DNA of 64,000 bases. It comes from a bacterium (GTDB taxonomy: Bacteria; SZUA-79; Acidulodesulfobacterales; Acidulodesulfobacteraceae). Position numbers and translations under genes: made by a program. The stretch spans positions 61,170-125,169 of the forward strand of contig JAJYRF010000001.1 in assembly GCA_021794255.1 (NCBI GenBank), in the 5' to 3' direction. Positions 28,954 through 37,745 of the stretch are shown in pieces; the first letter of the stretch is position 1; each line of letters begins with the position of its first letter. The notes beneath the pieces were generated by a model. The model was not told the origin of the DNA. It made no database searches and saw only the letters and a list, made by a program, of their open reading frames with translations.

Positions 28954-29300
28954 ATAAAACAAAAACTATTATTTATTTAAATTTTTTTTAAATTATAAAA
29001 TTGAGTTTTATGCAATTTACATAAAAGTAATAAATTACATAGCCGTTATGGGCAGGATTTATTGGTTTATATCCGCTGATAGCAGCCGATAAATTCATAC
29101 GACGAACTTGAGTTATTAAAAATATAAATATAATTGATGCTATATTAGCATAATAAGGTCGTTAATTGATAACTTACATATGTTAATATAATCTAATGTA
29201 ATTAAGCAAGTATAAAGGACTGATAAATTAGAGCAAATTGAAAAATACAATTTATTTATTTAATATTTAATATATATATATTAAATAAATAAAAACTTTA
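28954..29300. other. Long spacer between rpmA and obgE
   Basis: No gene is seen. A less AT-rich island at about 29040-29115 contains an imperfect hairpin (29070-29091: TATC-GCTG/CAGC-GATA with one C-C mismatch). A 6-bp hairpin ATGCTA/TAGCAT lies near 29137-29151. The right end holds the 16-bp inverted repeat listed separately. The spacer could contain an obgE promoter and leader; nothing more can be said. Confidence 0.5.
29251..29293 (-). repeat. Perfect 16-bp A+T inverted repeat after rpmA
   Basis: TTTATTTATTTAATAT (29251-29266) pairs with 29278-29293 around an 11-base loop. It lies downstream of the stronger hairpin at 29301-29331 on the minus strand, so it may be a second terminator or a transcript-end structure. 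Confidence 0.45.
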
Positions 29301-29331
29301 TTATAAAAAATAGTAATACTATTTTTTATAA
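29301..29331 (-). terminator. Hairpin terminator overlapping the rpmA stop codon
   Basis: Perfect 15-bp arms (29301-29315 and 29317-29331) around a single central base. Read on the minus strand it is followed by TAAAGTTTTT. The rpmA stop (29326-29328) lies in the hairpin's 5' arm. This is the best terminator candidate in the window. Confidence 0.6.
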
Positions 29332-29583
29332 TTCATTAACAACGCTTACAAATTTTCTGTCGTTTTTTCCATAATGAAATTTAACATAACCGTCGGCTAT
29401 AGCAAACAATGTATAATCTCTGCCGGATTTAACGTTTTTCCCCGGATGAAATGTCGAGCCGACTTGTCTAACAATGATTTGTCCGGTTTTGATTTTTTCA
29501 CTGCCAAATTTTTTCACGCCGCGTCTCTGACCTTTGCTGTCCCTACCGTTTCTTGAGCTGCCTCCAGCTTTTTTATGAGCCAT
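29326..29583 (-). CDS. rpmA: 50S ribosomal protein L27
   Basis: Ribosomal protein near the peptidyl-transferase centre. The N-terminus [20 protein letters not shown] and the segment [16 protein letters not shown] are diagnostic. At 85 residues it has the standard length, and there is no N-terminal extension needing cleavage of the kind seen in Firmicutes. It is preceded by rplU and followed by obgE. Confidence 0.98.
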   Translation of the reverse strand: MAHKKAGGSSRNGRDSKGQRRGVKKFGSEKIKTGQIIVRQVGSTFHPGKNVKSGRDYTLFAIADGYVKFHYGKNDRKFVSVVNEL

Positions 29584-29692
29584 TTTAACACCCTTTTATT
29601 TTTAATTATTAAAATTATTTTATTGTTTATTTCATATAAGCTATATCGCAAAGATTTATGTAATTACAGTTATTTAATAATTTAAATATTTT

Positions 29693-30007
29693 TTAAGAAA
29701 TTTCGGTAATTTTAATTTCAGAGAATCTTTGTCTGTGTCCAATCTTTTTTCTTTCGCCTTTTCGTCTTTTCATCTTAAAAGCTATAACTTTTTTTGCTTT
29801 GCCTTCTTCCTTAATGACGATTCCTTTTACATTTATATTTTCAATAATAGGATTTCCTATAATAAATTCATCGCCTTTTTTTGTCATGCTGGCGCTAAAA
29901 GTTATCTCACCGCCTTTTTCAATGCTTATTTTTTCTGTTTTTATAGTATCCCCCACGGATACTATATATTGCTTAGAACCTGAATTAATAATTGCATAAT
30001 CGTTCAT
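29693..30007 (-). CDS. rplU: 50S ribosomal protein L21
   Basis: Ribosomal protein binding 23S rRNA. It begins MNDYAIINSGSKQYIVSVGD and carries the conserved C-terminal KRRKGERKKIGHRQRF. The 104-residue length is normal. GAGG precedes the ATG. It is the first gene of the rplU-rpmA-obgE run; a long inverted repeat lies 46-99 bases upstream. Confidence 0.98.
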   Translation of the reverse strand: MNDYAIINSGSKQYIVSVGDTIKTEKISIEKGGEITFSASMTKKGDEFIIGNPIIENINVKGIVIKEEGKAKKVIAFKMKRRKGERKKIGHRQRFSEIKITEIS

Positions 30008-30508
30008 AAAAACCTCTATATAATATTTATATTAAATACATTGTTAATAGCTCAATAAAATATTATAATATTACAATTTATATATTTATATTATAATATT
30101 TTATTGATAATTTTTGTATATTCTTATAATAGAATAATTAATCTAATCGCTTAACTAAACAATTAGCTATTATTTATTAATAAATTAAATGACATATAAT
30201 TTTATAAAAATTAATTTATATAGTCAAGAAAAATTTATCTATACTTTAATAATAATAATTAATAATAATAACTTTTAATAATAATTAATATAATAATAAT
30301 TAATAATGTATTTACCTTAATCCTGCGATAGAAAATTTATTTTCTGGCGGATATTATTTTCTAATTTTTTTCTTGTTTAACAAAAATATTTATTATTTAA
30401 TATATATAATGCAAAATTGGAAATATTGCATTTATTAATTTATTCAATTTCGCTATTTAACAATATTATATTATTGCAGTGAATTAAATTGATAGCAAGG
30501 GGGCTATA
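30008..30508. other. Divergent intergenic region between rplU and the chemoreceptor gene
   Basis: About 500 bases of A+T-rich DNA between two divergent genes, so promoters in both directions are expected. It holds the 19-bp inverted repeat (30053-30106), TAATAAT-like runs at about 30245-30305, and a 7-bp palindrome AGAAAAT/ATTTTCT at 30330-30345 next to a short GC-richer patch. It also contains an imperfect palindrome TGCAAAATT...ATTGCA near 30410-30430. I see no convincing gene or promoter pair. Confidence 0.5.
30053..30106. promoter_or_regulatory. Perfect 19-bp inverted repeat upstream of rplU
   Basis: CAATAAAATATTATAATAT (30053-30071) pairs perfectly with 30088-30106 around a 16-base loop. 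No gene ends nearby, since both flanking genes diverge, so it is not a terminator for a neighbour. It may be an rplU leader structure or an operator. L21 leaders that bind ribosomal protein are known in Firmicutes, but this sequence is not recognisably one of them. Confidence 0.45.
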
Positions 30509-32299
30509 ATGTTTGATTTATCAAGATTAAAAAAGATTTCAATAAAAACCAAATTACTTGTCATGATTTCCGCAATGTTTATCTTGATAGTACTCGGCGG
30601 TGCTTACTATACCTATATAACTCAGTTTAACCTTGCCGTTAAAACAACTAAAAACGATGCAGTTATAACCGCAAAGACGATGTTGTCAAGTTTAAATGCT
30701 ATGATGCTTAACGGAACTATCTTAAAAAAAGCCGATAGAAGACAGCTATTTGCAATCTACAGAAAAATACACGGAATAGATGCTTTTAAACTCGTAAGAG
30801 GCGCGCCAGTGAACAAAGAATTTGGACCTGGTTTAAAGCAGGAAATACCTACTACTGCTTTTGATAAAAAAATACTTGCATCCAAAAAGACTATAGCTAA
30901 AGAGCTATATAAAAACGGGAAACCGTATCTTATAGTTGGTGTCCCTTTTATTGCTGAAAAATTGGAACGGGGCATAGACTGCTTAGAGTGTCATACCGTA
31001 AAACCTAGCACCACGTTAGGCGGCGTTGAATTACTTTATTCCCTAAAAAATACAGTAAACTCTTCCAAGGAATTTTTAGACACTGTTGTTATGTTCGCAT
31101 TTATTTTTCTTGTTTTAGCCATAATTATCGTATATCTTGTTTTCAGATACAATTTTATTAACCCGATGAAAAAATTTTACAGCAGGATAAAAGATATTTC
31201 CAGAGGAGAAGGCGACCTTAGTAAGCTTATTCCGATGGAATGTTATGACAGCAAAACCATTATAAGAAAAAAAATTAAAGACTGCATGCTTCTTCAAGAT
31301 GAATTGCAGCCAAGATGCTGGGATACCCAAATTGAAAAATATGGCAACAAAGGTGAAAAAATTTGTAAAAAATGCGATGTTTATAAAAATTCCGTTTATG
31401 ACGAAATAACAGATGTGACTAATGAATTTAATAAATTTATCATAGATATAAGAGATATAGTTAAAATGACGAACGAACAGGCGATGGCTATTGTTGATGT
31501 CAGCACTTCAATAGAAACTCATGTTTCCGAGATTAGCGAAAAAGCAGAAGAACAGTCGGAACTTTCTACTCATGTAGCCGCCGCTTCCGAAGAGATGTCG
31601 CAGACTATAAAGGAAATAGCAGGCAATACGCAAAAAGTCAGCAATGTTGCGAAGGAAGCATCCGGTAATGTAAAAAAAGGTTTTAATGTAGTGGAAAATG
31701 CGATATCCGGTATTAAAAATGTCGCAGTGATGACAGAAAAGTTAGGTGCTTTGATTAACGGATTAGAAAAAAGCTCGCTAGAAATAGGGGAGATTATATC
31801 AGTTATTAACGATATAGCAGACCAGACCAATCTCTTAGCATTGAACGCGGCTATAGAAGCTGCGAGGGCTGGAGAACAGGGCAGAGGTTTTGCCGTTGTA
31901 GCGGATGAAGTAAGAAAATTAGCAGAAAGAACAGTAAAAGCTACAAAAGAAATTGTTTCTAAAGTTCAGACTATTCAGCAAAATACTCAAGCTACAAAAT
32001 CGTCGATGGATTTAACTCTTAAAGAAGTTAGTACTTCAGTGGAGTTTGCTTCTCAGGCAGGCGAATCGTTGAGTAATATAGAAAAAAATATTTTGAGCTT
32101 GGCGGATCAGATTGACTCTATTGCTGTCGCTTCAGAAGAGCAGACTGCAGCTACTTCAGAAATATCTGAAAATATAGAAAAAGTTTCAAATCTTGTTTTG
32201 TCAAATTCAAGCAAGGCTAAAAGTGCTACTGAAGAAGCAGTTTCGGTATATTCTGAATTGGAAAAATTAATTAGCATAATTAAAAAATTTAAATATTAA
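30509..32299 (+). CDS. Methyl-accepting chemotaxis protein with periplasmic c-type heme motif and cytoplasmic Cys cluster
   Basis: Transmembrane chemoreceptor. Helix 1 is at about residues 15-38 and helix 2 at about 193-216. The periplasmic domain between them ends with a CxxCH heme motif, CLECH at 158-162, after EFGPG, a layout like the heme PAS-like sensors described in Geobacter. Past helix 2, a HAMP-like segment carries five cysteines at about 245, 259, 270, 286 and 289 (including CW and CKKC), a probable metal or Fe-S site. The signalling tip, with [21 protein letters not shown], is intact. AAGGGGG lies 5 bases before the ATG. Redox or gas sensing is inferred. No che genes are in the window. 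acs follows closely. Confidence 0.88.
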   Translation: MFDLSRLKKISIKTKLLVMISAMFILIVLGGAYYTYITQFNLAVKTTKNDAVITAKTMLSSLNAMMLNGTILKKADRRQLFAIYRKIHGIDAFKLVRGAPVNKEFGPGLKQEIPTTAFDKKILASKKTIAKELYKNGKPYLIVGVPFIAEKLERGIDCLECHTVKPSTTLGGVELLYSLKNTVNSSKEFLDTVVMFAFIFLVLAIIIVYLVFRYNFINPMKKFYSRIKDISRGEGDLSKLIPMECYDSKTIIRKKIKDCMLLQDELQPRCWDTQIEKYGNKGEKICKKCDVYKNSVYDEITDVTNEFNKFIIDIRDIVKMTNEQAMAIVDVSTSIETHVSEISEKAEEQSELSTHVAAASEEMSQTIKEIAGNTQKVSNVAKEASGNVKKGFNVVENAISGIKNVAVMTEKLGALINGLEKSSLEIGEIISVINDIADQTNLLALNAAIEAARAGEQGRGFAVVADEVRKLAERTVKATKEIVSKVQTIQQNTQATKSSMDLTLKEVSTSVEFASQAGESLSNIEKNILSLADQIDSIAVASEEQTAATSEISENIEKVSNLVLSNSSKAKSATEEAVSVYSELEKLISIIKKFKY

Positions 32300-32320
32300 T
32301 CAAAAGGAGAATTGTATATT

Positions 32321-34225
32321 ATGGATACTTTTGATACGCTGACATTTGAAAAAGATTTATTTAATCCTTCTAAAGAAATAATAAAAAATTCTTATATAGA
32401 AGATTATGATAAGCTTTATAAATATTCTATTAATGAAAACGAGAAATTCTGGGACGAAATTGCAAGACAATTAGAGTGGTTTAAACATTATGATAGAGTT
32501 TTAGATTATAGACCTCCTTTTGCAAAGTGGTTTACCGGAGGCAAAATAAATATAGTCCATAATGCATTAGACAGGCATATTCATACATTTAGAAAAAATA
32601 AACTTGCAATTATATGGGAAGGCGAAGACGGCGAAGAAAGGACATATACCTATTTTGCTCTTTACAGAGAAGTTAATAAATTTAGCAATGTTTTAAAAAG
32701 TTTTGGAGTCAAAAAAAGCGACAGAGTTACAATTTATCTGCCGAATATACCTGAAATAGCCATTTGTATGCTTGCTTGCGCAAAAATAGGCGCAATTCAT
32801 AGTGTAGTTTATGCAGGTTTCTCCGTAGATGCATTAAAAGACAGAATTTTAGACGCTAAGAGTAAAATACTTATTACTTCTGACGGAGCGTATAGAGCAG
32901 GGAAAATAATAGAATTAAAAAAAATAGCAGACGATGCCGTCAAGAAAGCTCCTATAGTTCAAACCGTCATCGTGGTTAAAAGGACGGGACATAATATAAA
33001 TATAGACCCTACAAGAGATTTTTATTATGATGAATTAATGAAGCTTCCTATTGCAAGCAGTTATTGTAAGACGGAAGAGATGGACGCCGAAGACCCGCTT
33101 TTTATTTTATATACTTCCGGTACTACGGGGCAACCTAAGGGTATATTACATGTTCACGGAGGATATGCCGTAGGAACTTACATTTCGTCTAAATATGTTT
33201 TTGATATTAAAGATTCAGATACGTACTGGTGTGCTGCCGATCCCGGATGGATAACGGGACATTCTTATATTATTTACGGACCGCTTATTAACGGAGCCAC
33301 TACTTTGATGATTGAAGGCTCGCCTTTTTATCCGTATCCTGACAGATGGTGGAAAATTGTTGAAAAATACGGCGTAAATATTTTTTATACTTCGCCAACC
33401 GCGATAAGAGGCGTAATGAGATACGGCGAAGCTTGGCCAAACAGGCATAATTTGAGTTCGCTGCGAATTTTGGGCAGCGTCGGAGAACCTATTAATCCGG
33501 AAGTTTGGAGATGGTATTATAAGCATATAGGTAAAGAAAAATGCCCTATAATGGATACATGGTGGCAAACCGAATCAGGCGCTTTTTTAGTTACGCCTGT
33601 TCCGACAATGCCGCTTAAACCCGGTTCTTGCGGGAAACCTTTTTTGGGTATAGATGCCGATATATTTGACGAGAACGGAAACAGCGTTGAACCTGAAAAG
33701 GGAGGTTATTTAGTTATTAAAAAACCATGGCCGTCAATGATGAGAACAATTTATAACGATAATAAAAAATATGAAGATACTTATTTTTCTAAATTCGGTA
33801 AGAATGTATATTTAGCAGGAGATACCGCAAAGCGCGATAACGACGGTTATTTTTACGTTATGGGCAGAATTGACGATGTTATTAAAGTGTCGGGATACAG
33901 ACTTGGAACAGCCGAAATAGAGAGCGCTATAATCACTCATAGCTCGGTTGCCGAATCCGCGGTTATAGGAAAACCTCATGACTTAAAAGGAAATTCTATT
34001 AAGGCGTTTGTCGTATTGAAACCGGGTATTGAAAAAAGCGATTCTTTAATAGAAGATATAAGGAATAATGTAAGTACTCATTTAGGTCCTATTGCAAAAC
34101 CAGACGAGATAGAATTTATAGATTCATTACCAAAGACAAGAAGCGGCAAAATTATGAGAAGAGTTTTAAAAGCTAGAGAAATGGGTATAAACGAAGGAGA
34201 TTTATCAACAATTGAAGAAGATTAA
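32321..34225 (+). CDS. acs: Acetyl-CoA synthetase (AMP-forming)
   Basis: Activates acetate to acetyl-CoA via acetyl-AMP. The ANL-superfamily motifs are all present: the P-loop YTSGTTGQPKGILH, WWQTESGA, the hinge VSGYRLGTAEIE, and the C-terminal PKTRSGKIMRR with the regulatory acetylation lysine. At about 634 residues it matches Acs rather than longer or shorter relatives. I chose the ATG at 32321, 11 bases after AGGAG, over a TTG at 32312 that lies too close. It is only 21 bases after the chemoreceptor, so the two are probably cotranscribed. Confidence 0.95.
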   Translation: MDTFDTLTFEKDLFNPSKEIIKNSYIEDYDKLYKYSINENEKFWDEIARQLEWFKHYDRVLDYRPPFAKWFTGGKINIVHNALDRHIHTFRKNKLAIIWEGEDGEERTYTYFALYREVNKFSNVLKSFGVKKSDRVTIYLPNIPEIAICMLACAKIGAIHSVVYAGFSVDALKDRILDAKSKILITSDGAYRAGKIIELKKIADDAVKKAPIVQTVIVVKRTGHNINIDPTRDFYYDELMKLPIASSYCKTEEMDAEDPLFILYTSGTTGQPKGILHVHGGYAVGTYISSKYVFDIKDSDTYWCAADPGWITGHSYIIYGPLINGATTLMIEGSPFYPYPDRWWKIVEKYGVNIFYTSPTAIRGVMRYGEAWPNRHNLSSLRILGSVGEPINPEVWRWYYKHIGKEKCPIMDTWWQTESGAFLVTPVPTMPLKPGSCGKPFLGIDADIFDENGNSVEPEKGGYLVIKKPWPSMMRTIYNDNKKYEDTYFSKFGKNVYLAGDTAKRDNDGYFYVMGRIDDVIKVSGYRLGTAEIESAIITHSSVAESAVIGKPHDLKGNSIKAFVVLKPGIEKSDSLIEDIRNNVSTHLGPIAKPDEIEFIDSLPKTRSGKIMRRVLKAREMGINEGDLSTIEED

Positions 34226-34273
34226 AAATATAGTTGTAATAATATAATAATATTTAAGTATGGAGGATTAAAA

Positions 34274-35866
34274 TTGAAATTTGAGATAATAGAAACGGAA
34301 GAAAAAATTTTAGAACTTATTAAAAAAAATGAAAAAGATATAAAAAATATTAGTAATATTTTAGTTTTCGGCGTATTTGAAGGGGAAGAAAAAACTTTTT
34401 TAAATAGAAGTTCTTTTGAAAAATTAGACTTAATTTATGAAAGAATTAAAAAAGTTGATTTTAAAGCTAAAAAAGATAAAAAATTATTGATAGAATATCC
34501 GGCATATATTTTAATAGCAGGATTAGGAAAAAGAAATAATTTTAATTTTGATAGTATTAGAATTTTGGCGTCAACAGCATGTAAAGCTGCAAAAAGCAAT
34601 ACCTTAGAAAAAATCACAATTGTTTTACCTGACAATATATTTAAAATATTTAAAAAAAATGATTTATTTTATGCAGGCGCTTCTATTGTTGAAGGCGCAG
34701 AACTCGGAATGTATGAATTTAAAAAATATAAGTTTAAAGGCAAAAACAAAAAAGAAAATGATGTCAATGAAAATACAGTAAAAGCAATAAAAATTTATTT
34801 CAAAGATTTAAAGTTAAGTAAATCAGATATAAAAAATATAGAAGAAGGATTTGCCTTTGGAGAAACTACATCATCAGCCACTAATTTTGCAAGAGATTTA
34901 GTTAATGAACCCGGCAATATAATTAATCCTGAATATCTTGCGTCGGTTGCTAAAGAAATATCTAAAGATAATAATTTAAAATGTACAATATTTGATGAAA
35001 ATAAAATTTTGGAATTAGGAATGAATGCATTTTACGGGGTAGCAATGGGATCTAAAAATCCCCCCAGATTTATTCATCTTAAATATGATAATAATGATAA
35101 AAAAAATAAAGATAATAAAAACGGCAAAAAAGATAAAATTAAAAAAATTGCTCTTTTAGGAAAGGGCATCACATTTGACAGCGGTGGACTTTCCTTAAAA
35201 CCTGCCGATTATATGACGACGATGAAATCGGATAAATCAGGAGCATGCAGTGTTCTTGCCGTGATGAAATTTATAAATAAAATTTCCCCGGATGCTGAAG
35301 TTCACGGTATTGTAGCCGCTTGCGAAAATATGCCGGGCGGCGGAGCGCAGAGGCCTGACGATATAGTTAAAGCATTGAACGGAAAAACTATAGAAATTGA
35401 AAATACCGATGCAGAAGGTAGACTGACTCTTGCAGATGCATTATCTTATGCTTGTAATATCGGCGTTGACGAGATAATTGATTTGGCGACTTTAACAGGA
35501 GCATGCGTTGTGGCTCTTGGCGAATATACTTCAGGTGTAATGGGTAACAATAAAGAAATTATTGAGAATATTCTTTCAACTGCCGAAACGGCAGGCGAAA
35601 GAATGTGGGAACTTCCATTTGACGACAACATGAAAGAAAAACTGCATAGTTATGTAGCGGATATTAAAAATGTCGGAAATAGATACGGCGGAGCTATAAC
35701 TGCAGGTATGTTTATGGAAGAATTTGTTTCCGATAATGTTAAATGGTGTCACATAGATATTGCGGGACCGGCATTTACTAAAACCGGTTTTGCTTATAAT
35801 ACAAAAGGCGCTACAGGCGTAGGCGTGAGAACATTGTTGTATTATTTAAATCAATGCAAGAAATAA
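34274..35866 (+). CDS. pepA: Leucyl aminopeptidase (M17 family)
   Basis: Cytosolic dinuclear-metal aminopeptidase that removes N-terminal residues from peptides. The M17 signature NTDAEGRLTLADAL is clear, as is the first metal-site region LGKGITFDSGGLSLKP and KSDKSGACSV. The N-terminal regulatory domain spans about residues 1-190. A Lys/Asn/Asp-rich low-complexity insert (about 272-290) precedes the catalytic domain; overall length is 530 against about 500 usual. The start is TTG, 7 bases after GGAGG. Confidence 0.95.
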   Translation: MKFEIIETEEKILELIKKNEKDIKNISNILVFGVFEGEEKTFLNRSSFEKLDLIYERIKKVDFKAKKDKKLLIEYPAYILIAGLGKRNNFNFDSIRILASTACKAAKSNTLEKITIVLPDNIFKIFKKNDLFYAGASIVEGAELGMYEFKKYKFKGKNKKENDVNENTVKAIKIYFKDLKLSKSDIKNIEEGFAFGETTSSATNFARDLVNEPGNIINPEYLASVAKEISKDNNLKCTIFDENKILELGMNAFYGVAMGSKNPPRFIHLKYDNNDKKNKDNKNGKKDKIKKIALLGKGITFDSGGLSLKPADYMTTMKSDKSGACSVLAVMKFINKISPDAEVHGIVAACENMPGGGAQRPDDIVKALNGKTIEIENTDAEGRLTLADALSYACNIGVDEIIDLATLTGACVVALGEYTSGVMGNNKEIIENILSTAETAGERMWELPFDDNMKEKLHSYVADIKNVGNRYGGAITAGMFMEEFVSDNVKWCHIDIAGPAFTKTGFAYNTKGATGVGVRTLLYYLNQCKK

Positions 35867-36147
35867 TTTAATCACAAAATTGCCGATATAAATCGTTAAA
35901 TGCGCCACAATACTTTAGAAATCCAATTTATAAATTTCTATTGGCAGTTTTGAGTTAATAAATACAATTTATATTTGATTATAATAGTCTAAAAACTATT
36001 GATTTATCATAATCATTTTTAAAATATTATTATATATTATTTTATAGCATAATAATTTGTATAAAATTTATATTAATTATTTTTATATAATAACGCTAAT
36101 TTATAACAAATTATAATTATATAATAAATATTTATTGAAAATATTTA

Positions 36148-36176
36148 TTGACTTTTTTTTTGAAATTTATTAAATT
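36148..36176 (+). promoter_or_regulatory. nuoA: Candidate promoter for the nuo operon
   Basis: TTGACT at 36148-36153 and TAAATT at 36171-36176 are separated by 17 bases, a good sigma70 spacing with a modest -10 box. It lies just before the heptamer repeat and about 110 bases upstream of nuoA. Confidence 0.35.
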
Positions 36177-36180
36177 ATTA

Positions 36181-36236
36181 AATTGTTAATTGTTAATTGT
36201 TAATTGTTAATTGTTAATTGTTAATTGTTAATTGTT
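36181..36236 (+). repeat. Heptanucleotide repeat (AATTGTT)8 upstream of nuoA
   Basis: Eight perfect copies of a 7-base unit lie between the candidate promoter and nuoA, probably in the 5' leader. Such repeats change length easily; an effect on expression is possible but unproven. Confidence 0.95.
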
Positions 36237-36287
36237 AAGTTAAATAGTTAAATATAATAATTATAAATAAAAATTAATAATAAATAA

Positions 36288-36647
36288 ATGGAACAAAATT
36301 CTTTTTTGCCTATTTTAATAATGCTTGTAATAGCTATATTGTTTGCAGTTTTTACAGTAATTTTTTCTTCTCTTTTAGGTAAGAAAACTTATGAAAAAGG
36401 AAAGCTAAAAGCATATGAATGCGGTATTGAACCTTCAGGCGAACCTCATGTCAGATTTGACATAAAATTTTATTTAATCGCGATATTCTTTTTGCTGTTT
36501 GATATAGAAGCATTATTTTTATTTCCATGGGCAGTTGTATTTTCAAGCTTAGGCTTATACGGCTTTGTTGAAATGTTTTTATTTATAATTATTTTAGTTT
36601 TCGGGCTTATTTATATATGGAAAAAAGGAGCGCTTAAATGGGATTAG
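36288..36647 (+). CDS. nuoA: NADH-quinone oxidoreductase (complex I) subunit A
   Basis: Small membrane subunit of complex I at the junction of peripheral and membrane arms. Three membrane helices are seen (about residues 8-30, 63-85, 90-112). The conserved loop [23 protein letters not shown] holds the Cys-containing segment that closes over the quinone site. The 119-residue length is normal. It is the first gene of the operon; nuoB overlaps its end by 10 bases. Confidence 0.95.
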   Translation: MEQNSFLPILIMLVIAILFAVFTVIFSSLLGKKTYEKGKLKAYECGIEPSGEPHVRFDIKFYLIAIFFLLFDIEALFLFPWAVVFSSLGLYGFVEMFLFIIILVFGLIYIWKKGALKWD

Positions 36648-37108
36648 AAGATCATTTGGGAGATAATGTTCTTACTACAGCTTTAGATAAATTGGTGTCT
36701 TGGGGAAGAAAATGGTCAATATGGCCAGCTACTTTCGGTTTAGCTTGCTGCGCTATTGAAATGATGACCGCTGCTTCATCCCGTTATGATATTGACCGTC
36801 TGGGGCTAATATTTCGTTCAACGCCAAGGCAATCTGATTTAATGATAGTATCAGGTAGAGTTTCCTATAAAATGGCGCCTGTAGTAAAAAGGCTTTATGA
36901 TCAAATGCCTAATCCAAAATGGGTAATTGCTATGGGCGATTGCGCATGTTCAGGAGGGTTATTTAATGTATATAGCATTGTTCAAGGCGTGGATAAAATT
37001 ATACCCGTGGATGTTTATGTTCCAGGATGCCCCCCCCGCCCTGAAGGTCTTATTTACGGTATTGTGAAATTACAGGAAAAAATTGAAAAAGGAACATTAA
37101 AGATATAG
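36638..37108 (+). CDS. nuoB: Complex I subunit B (cluster N2)
   Basis: Carries the terminal 4Fe-4S cluster N2, which passes electrons to quinone. The four ligand cysteines are present: the tandem pair in [10 protein letters not shown], one in GDCACSGG and one in VPGCPPRPE. The 156-residue length is typical. AAAGGAG inside the end of nuoA serves as its ribosome binding site. Confidence 0.97.
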   Translation: MGLEDHLGDNVLTTALDKLVSWGRKWSIWPATFGLACCAIEMMTAASSRYDIDRLGLIFRSTPRQSDLMIVSGRVSYKMAPVVKRLYDQMPNPKWVIAMGDCACSGGLFNVYSIVQGVDKIIPVDVYVPGCPPRPEGLIYGIVKLQEKIEKGTLKI

Positions 37109-37171
37109 AAGTAATTGCAAATTTTTTATATAAATAAATAATTTTAATTCATTACTCTAATATATTAATAT

Positions 37172-37693
37172 ATGAAAAGCAAAAATATGGAACCGTTTTT
37201 TGCGCTAAGCGTAATTAAAGATGTAATGCAGAAGATTATTATTTCAACGGATACTTCTAATAATGATGTGCGTATAACAACGGCAAAAGAAAATTTAATT
37301 GAATTAGTCAGATTTATGAAAGATGATTTAAGACTTAATTTTGATATGCTTAACGATCTTTTTGGAGTTGATTATCCAAAAAGAGAAGAAAGGATTGAAG
37401 TTATATATAATTTTTATTCTACAAAAAATAATTTTAGATTGTTTGTTAAATGTCATAGTAAAATAGATGAAACAGATTACCCAAGTTTAACGCCTATTTA
37501 TGAGTCTGCAAATTGGTTTGAAAGAGAAATTTACGATATGTTTGGCGTTAAATTTAAAGATCATCCTGATCTTAAACGGATATTAAATCCTGATAATTGG
37601 GAAGGACATCCGCTTCTTAAAGATTATCCACTTAGAAAGAGACCTTCTGTTGAAAGTTTAAATTATGACACGCCGGGGCTCATTAAAATTTAG
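37172..37693 (+). CDS. nuoC: Complex I subunit C (30 kDa)
   Basis: Peripheral-arm subunit that packs against NuoD and NuoB. The family signature ESANWFEREIYDMFGVKFKD and the following RILNPDNWEGHPLLKDYPL are present. At 173 residues it is a stand-alone NuoC, not fused to NuoD. It lies 63 bases after nuoB. Confidence 0.95.
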   Translation: MKSKNMEPFFALSVIKDVMQKIIISTDTSNNDVRITTAKENLIELVRFMKDDLRLNFDMLNDLFGVDYPKREERIEVIYNFYSTKNNFRLFVKCHSKIDETDYPSLTPIYESANWFEREIYDMFGVKFKDHPDLKRILNPDNWEGHPLLKDYPLRKRPSVESLNYDTPGLIKI

Positions 37694-37745
37694 AAAGTTT
37701 TTTACATAATTTTACATAAACAAATAAATTAAATTTTTATACACT

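Larger units (their letters stand above)
35867..36287. other. Intergenic region before the nuo operon
   Basis: The first 90 bases are mildly GC-richer and hold short overlapping inverted repeats (AGAAAT/ATTTCT, CCAAT/ATTGG near 35928-35943) of unclear meaning. The rest is nearly pure A+T, with the promoter candidate and heptamer repeat listed separately. No gene is seen. Confidence 0.5.

Noticed and set aside
36181..36236. CRISPR-like array
   Set aside because: The units are 7 bases long with no spacers; it is a simple tandem repeat. The same applies to 43247-43400 and 54094-54170.
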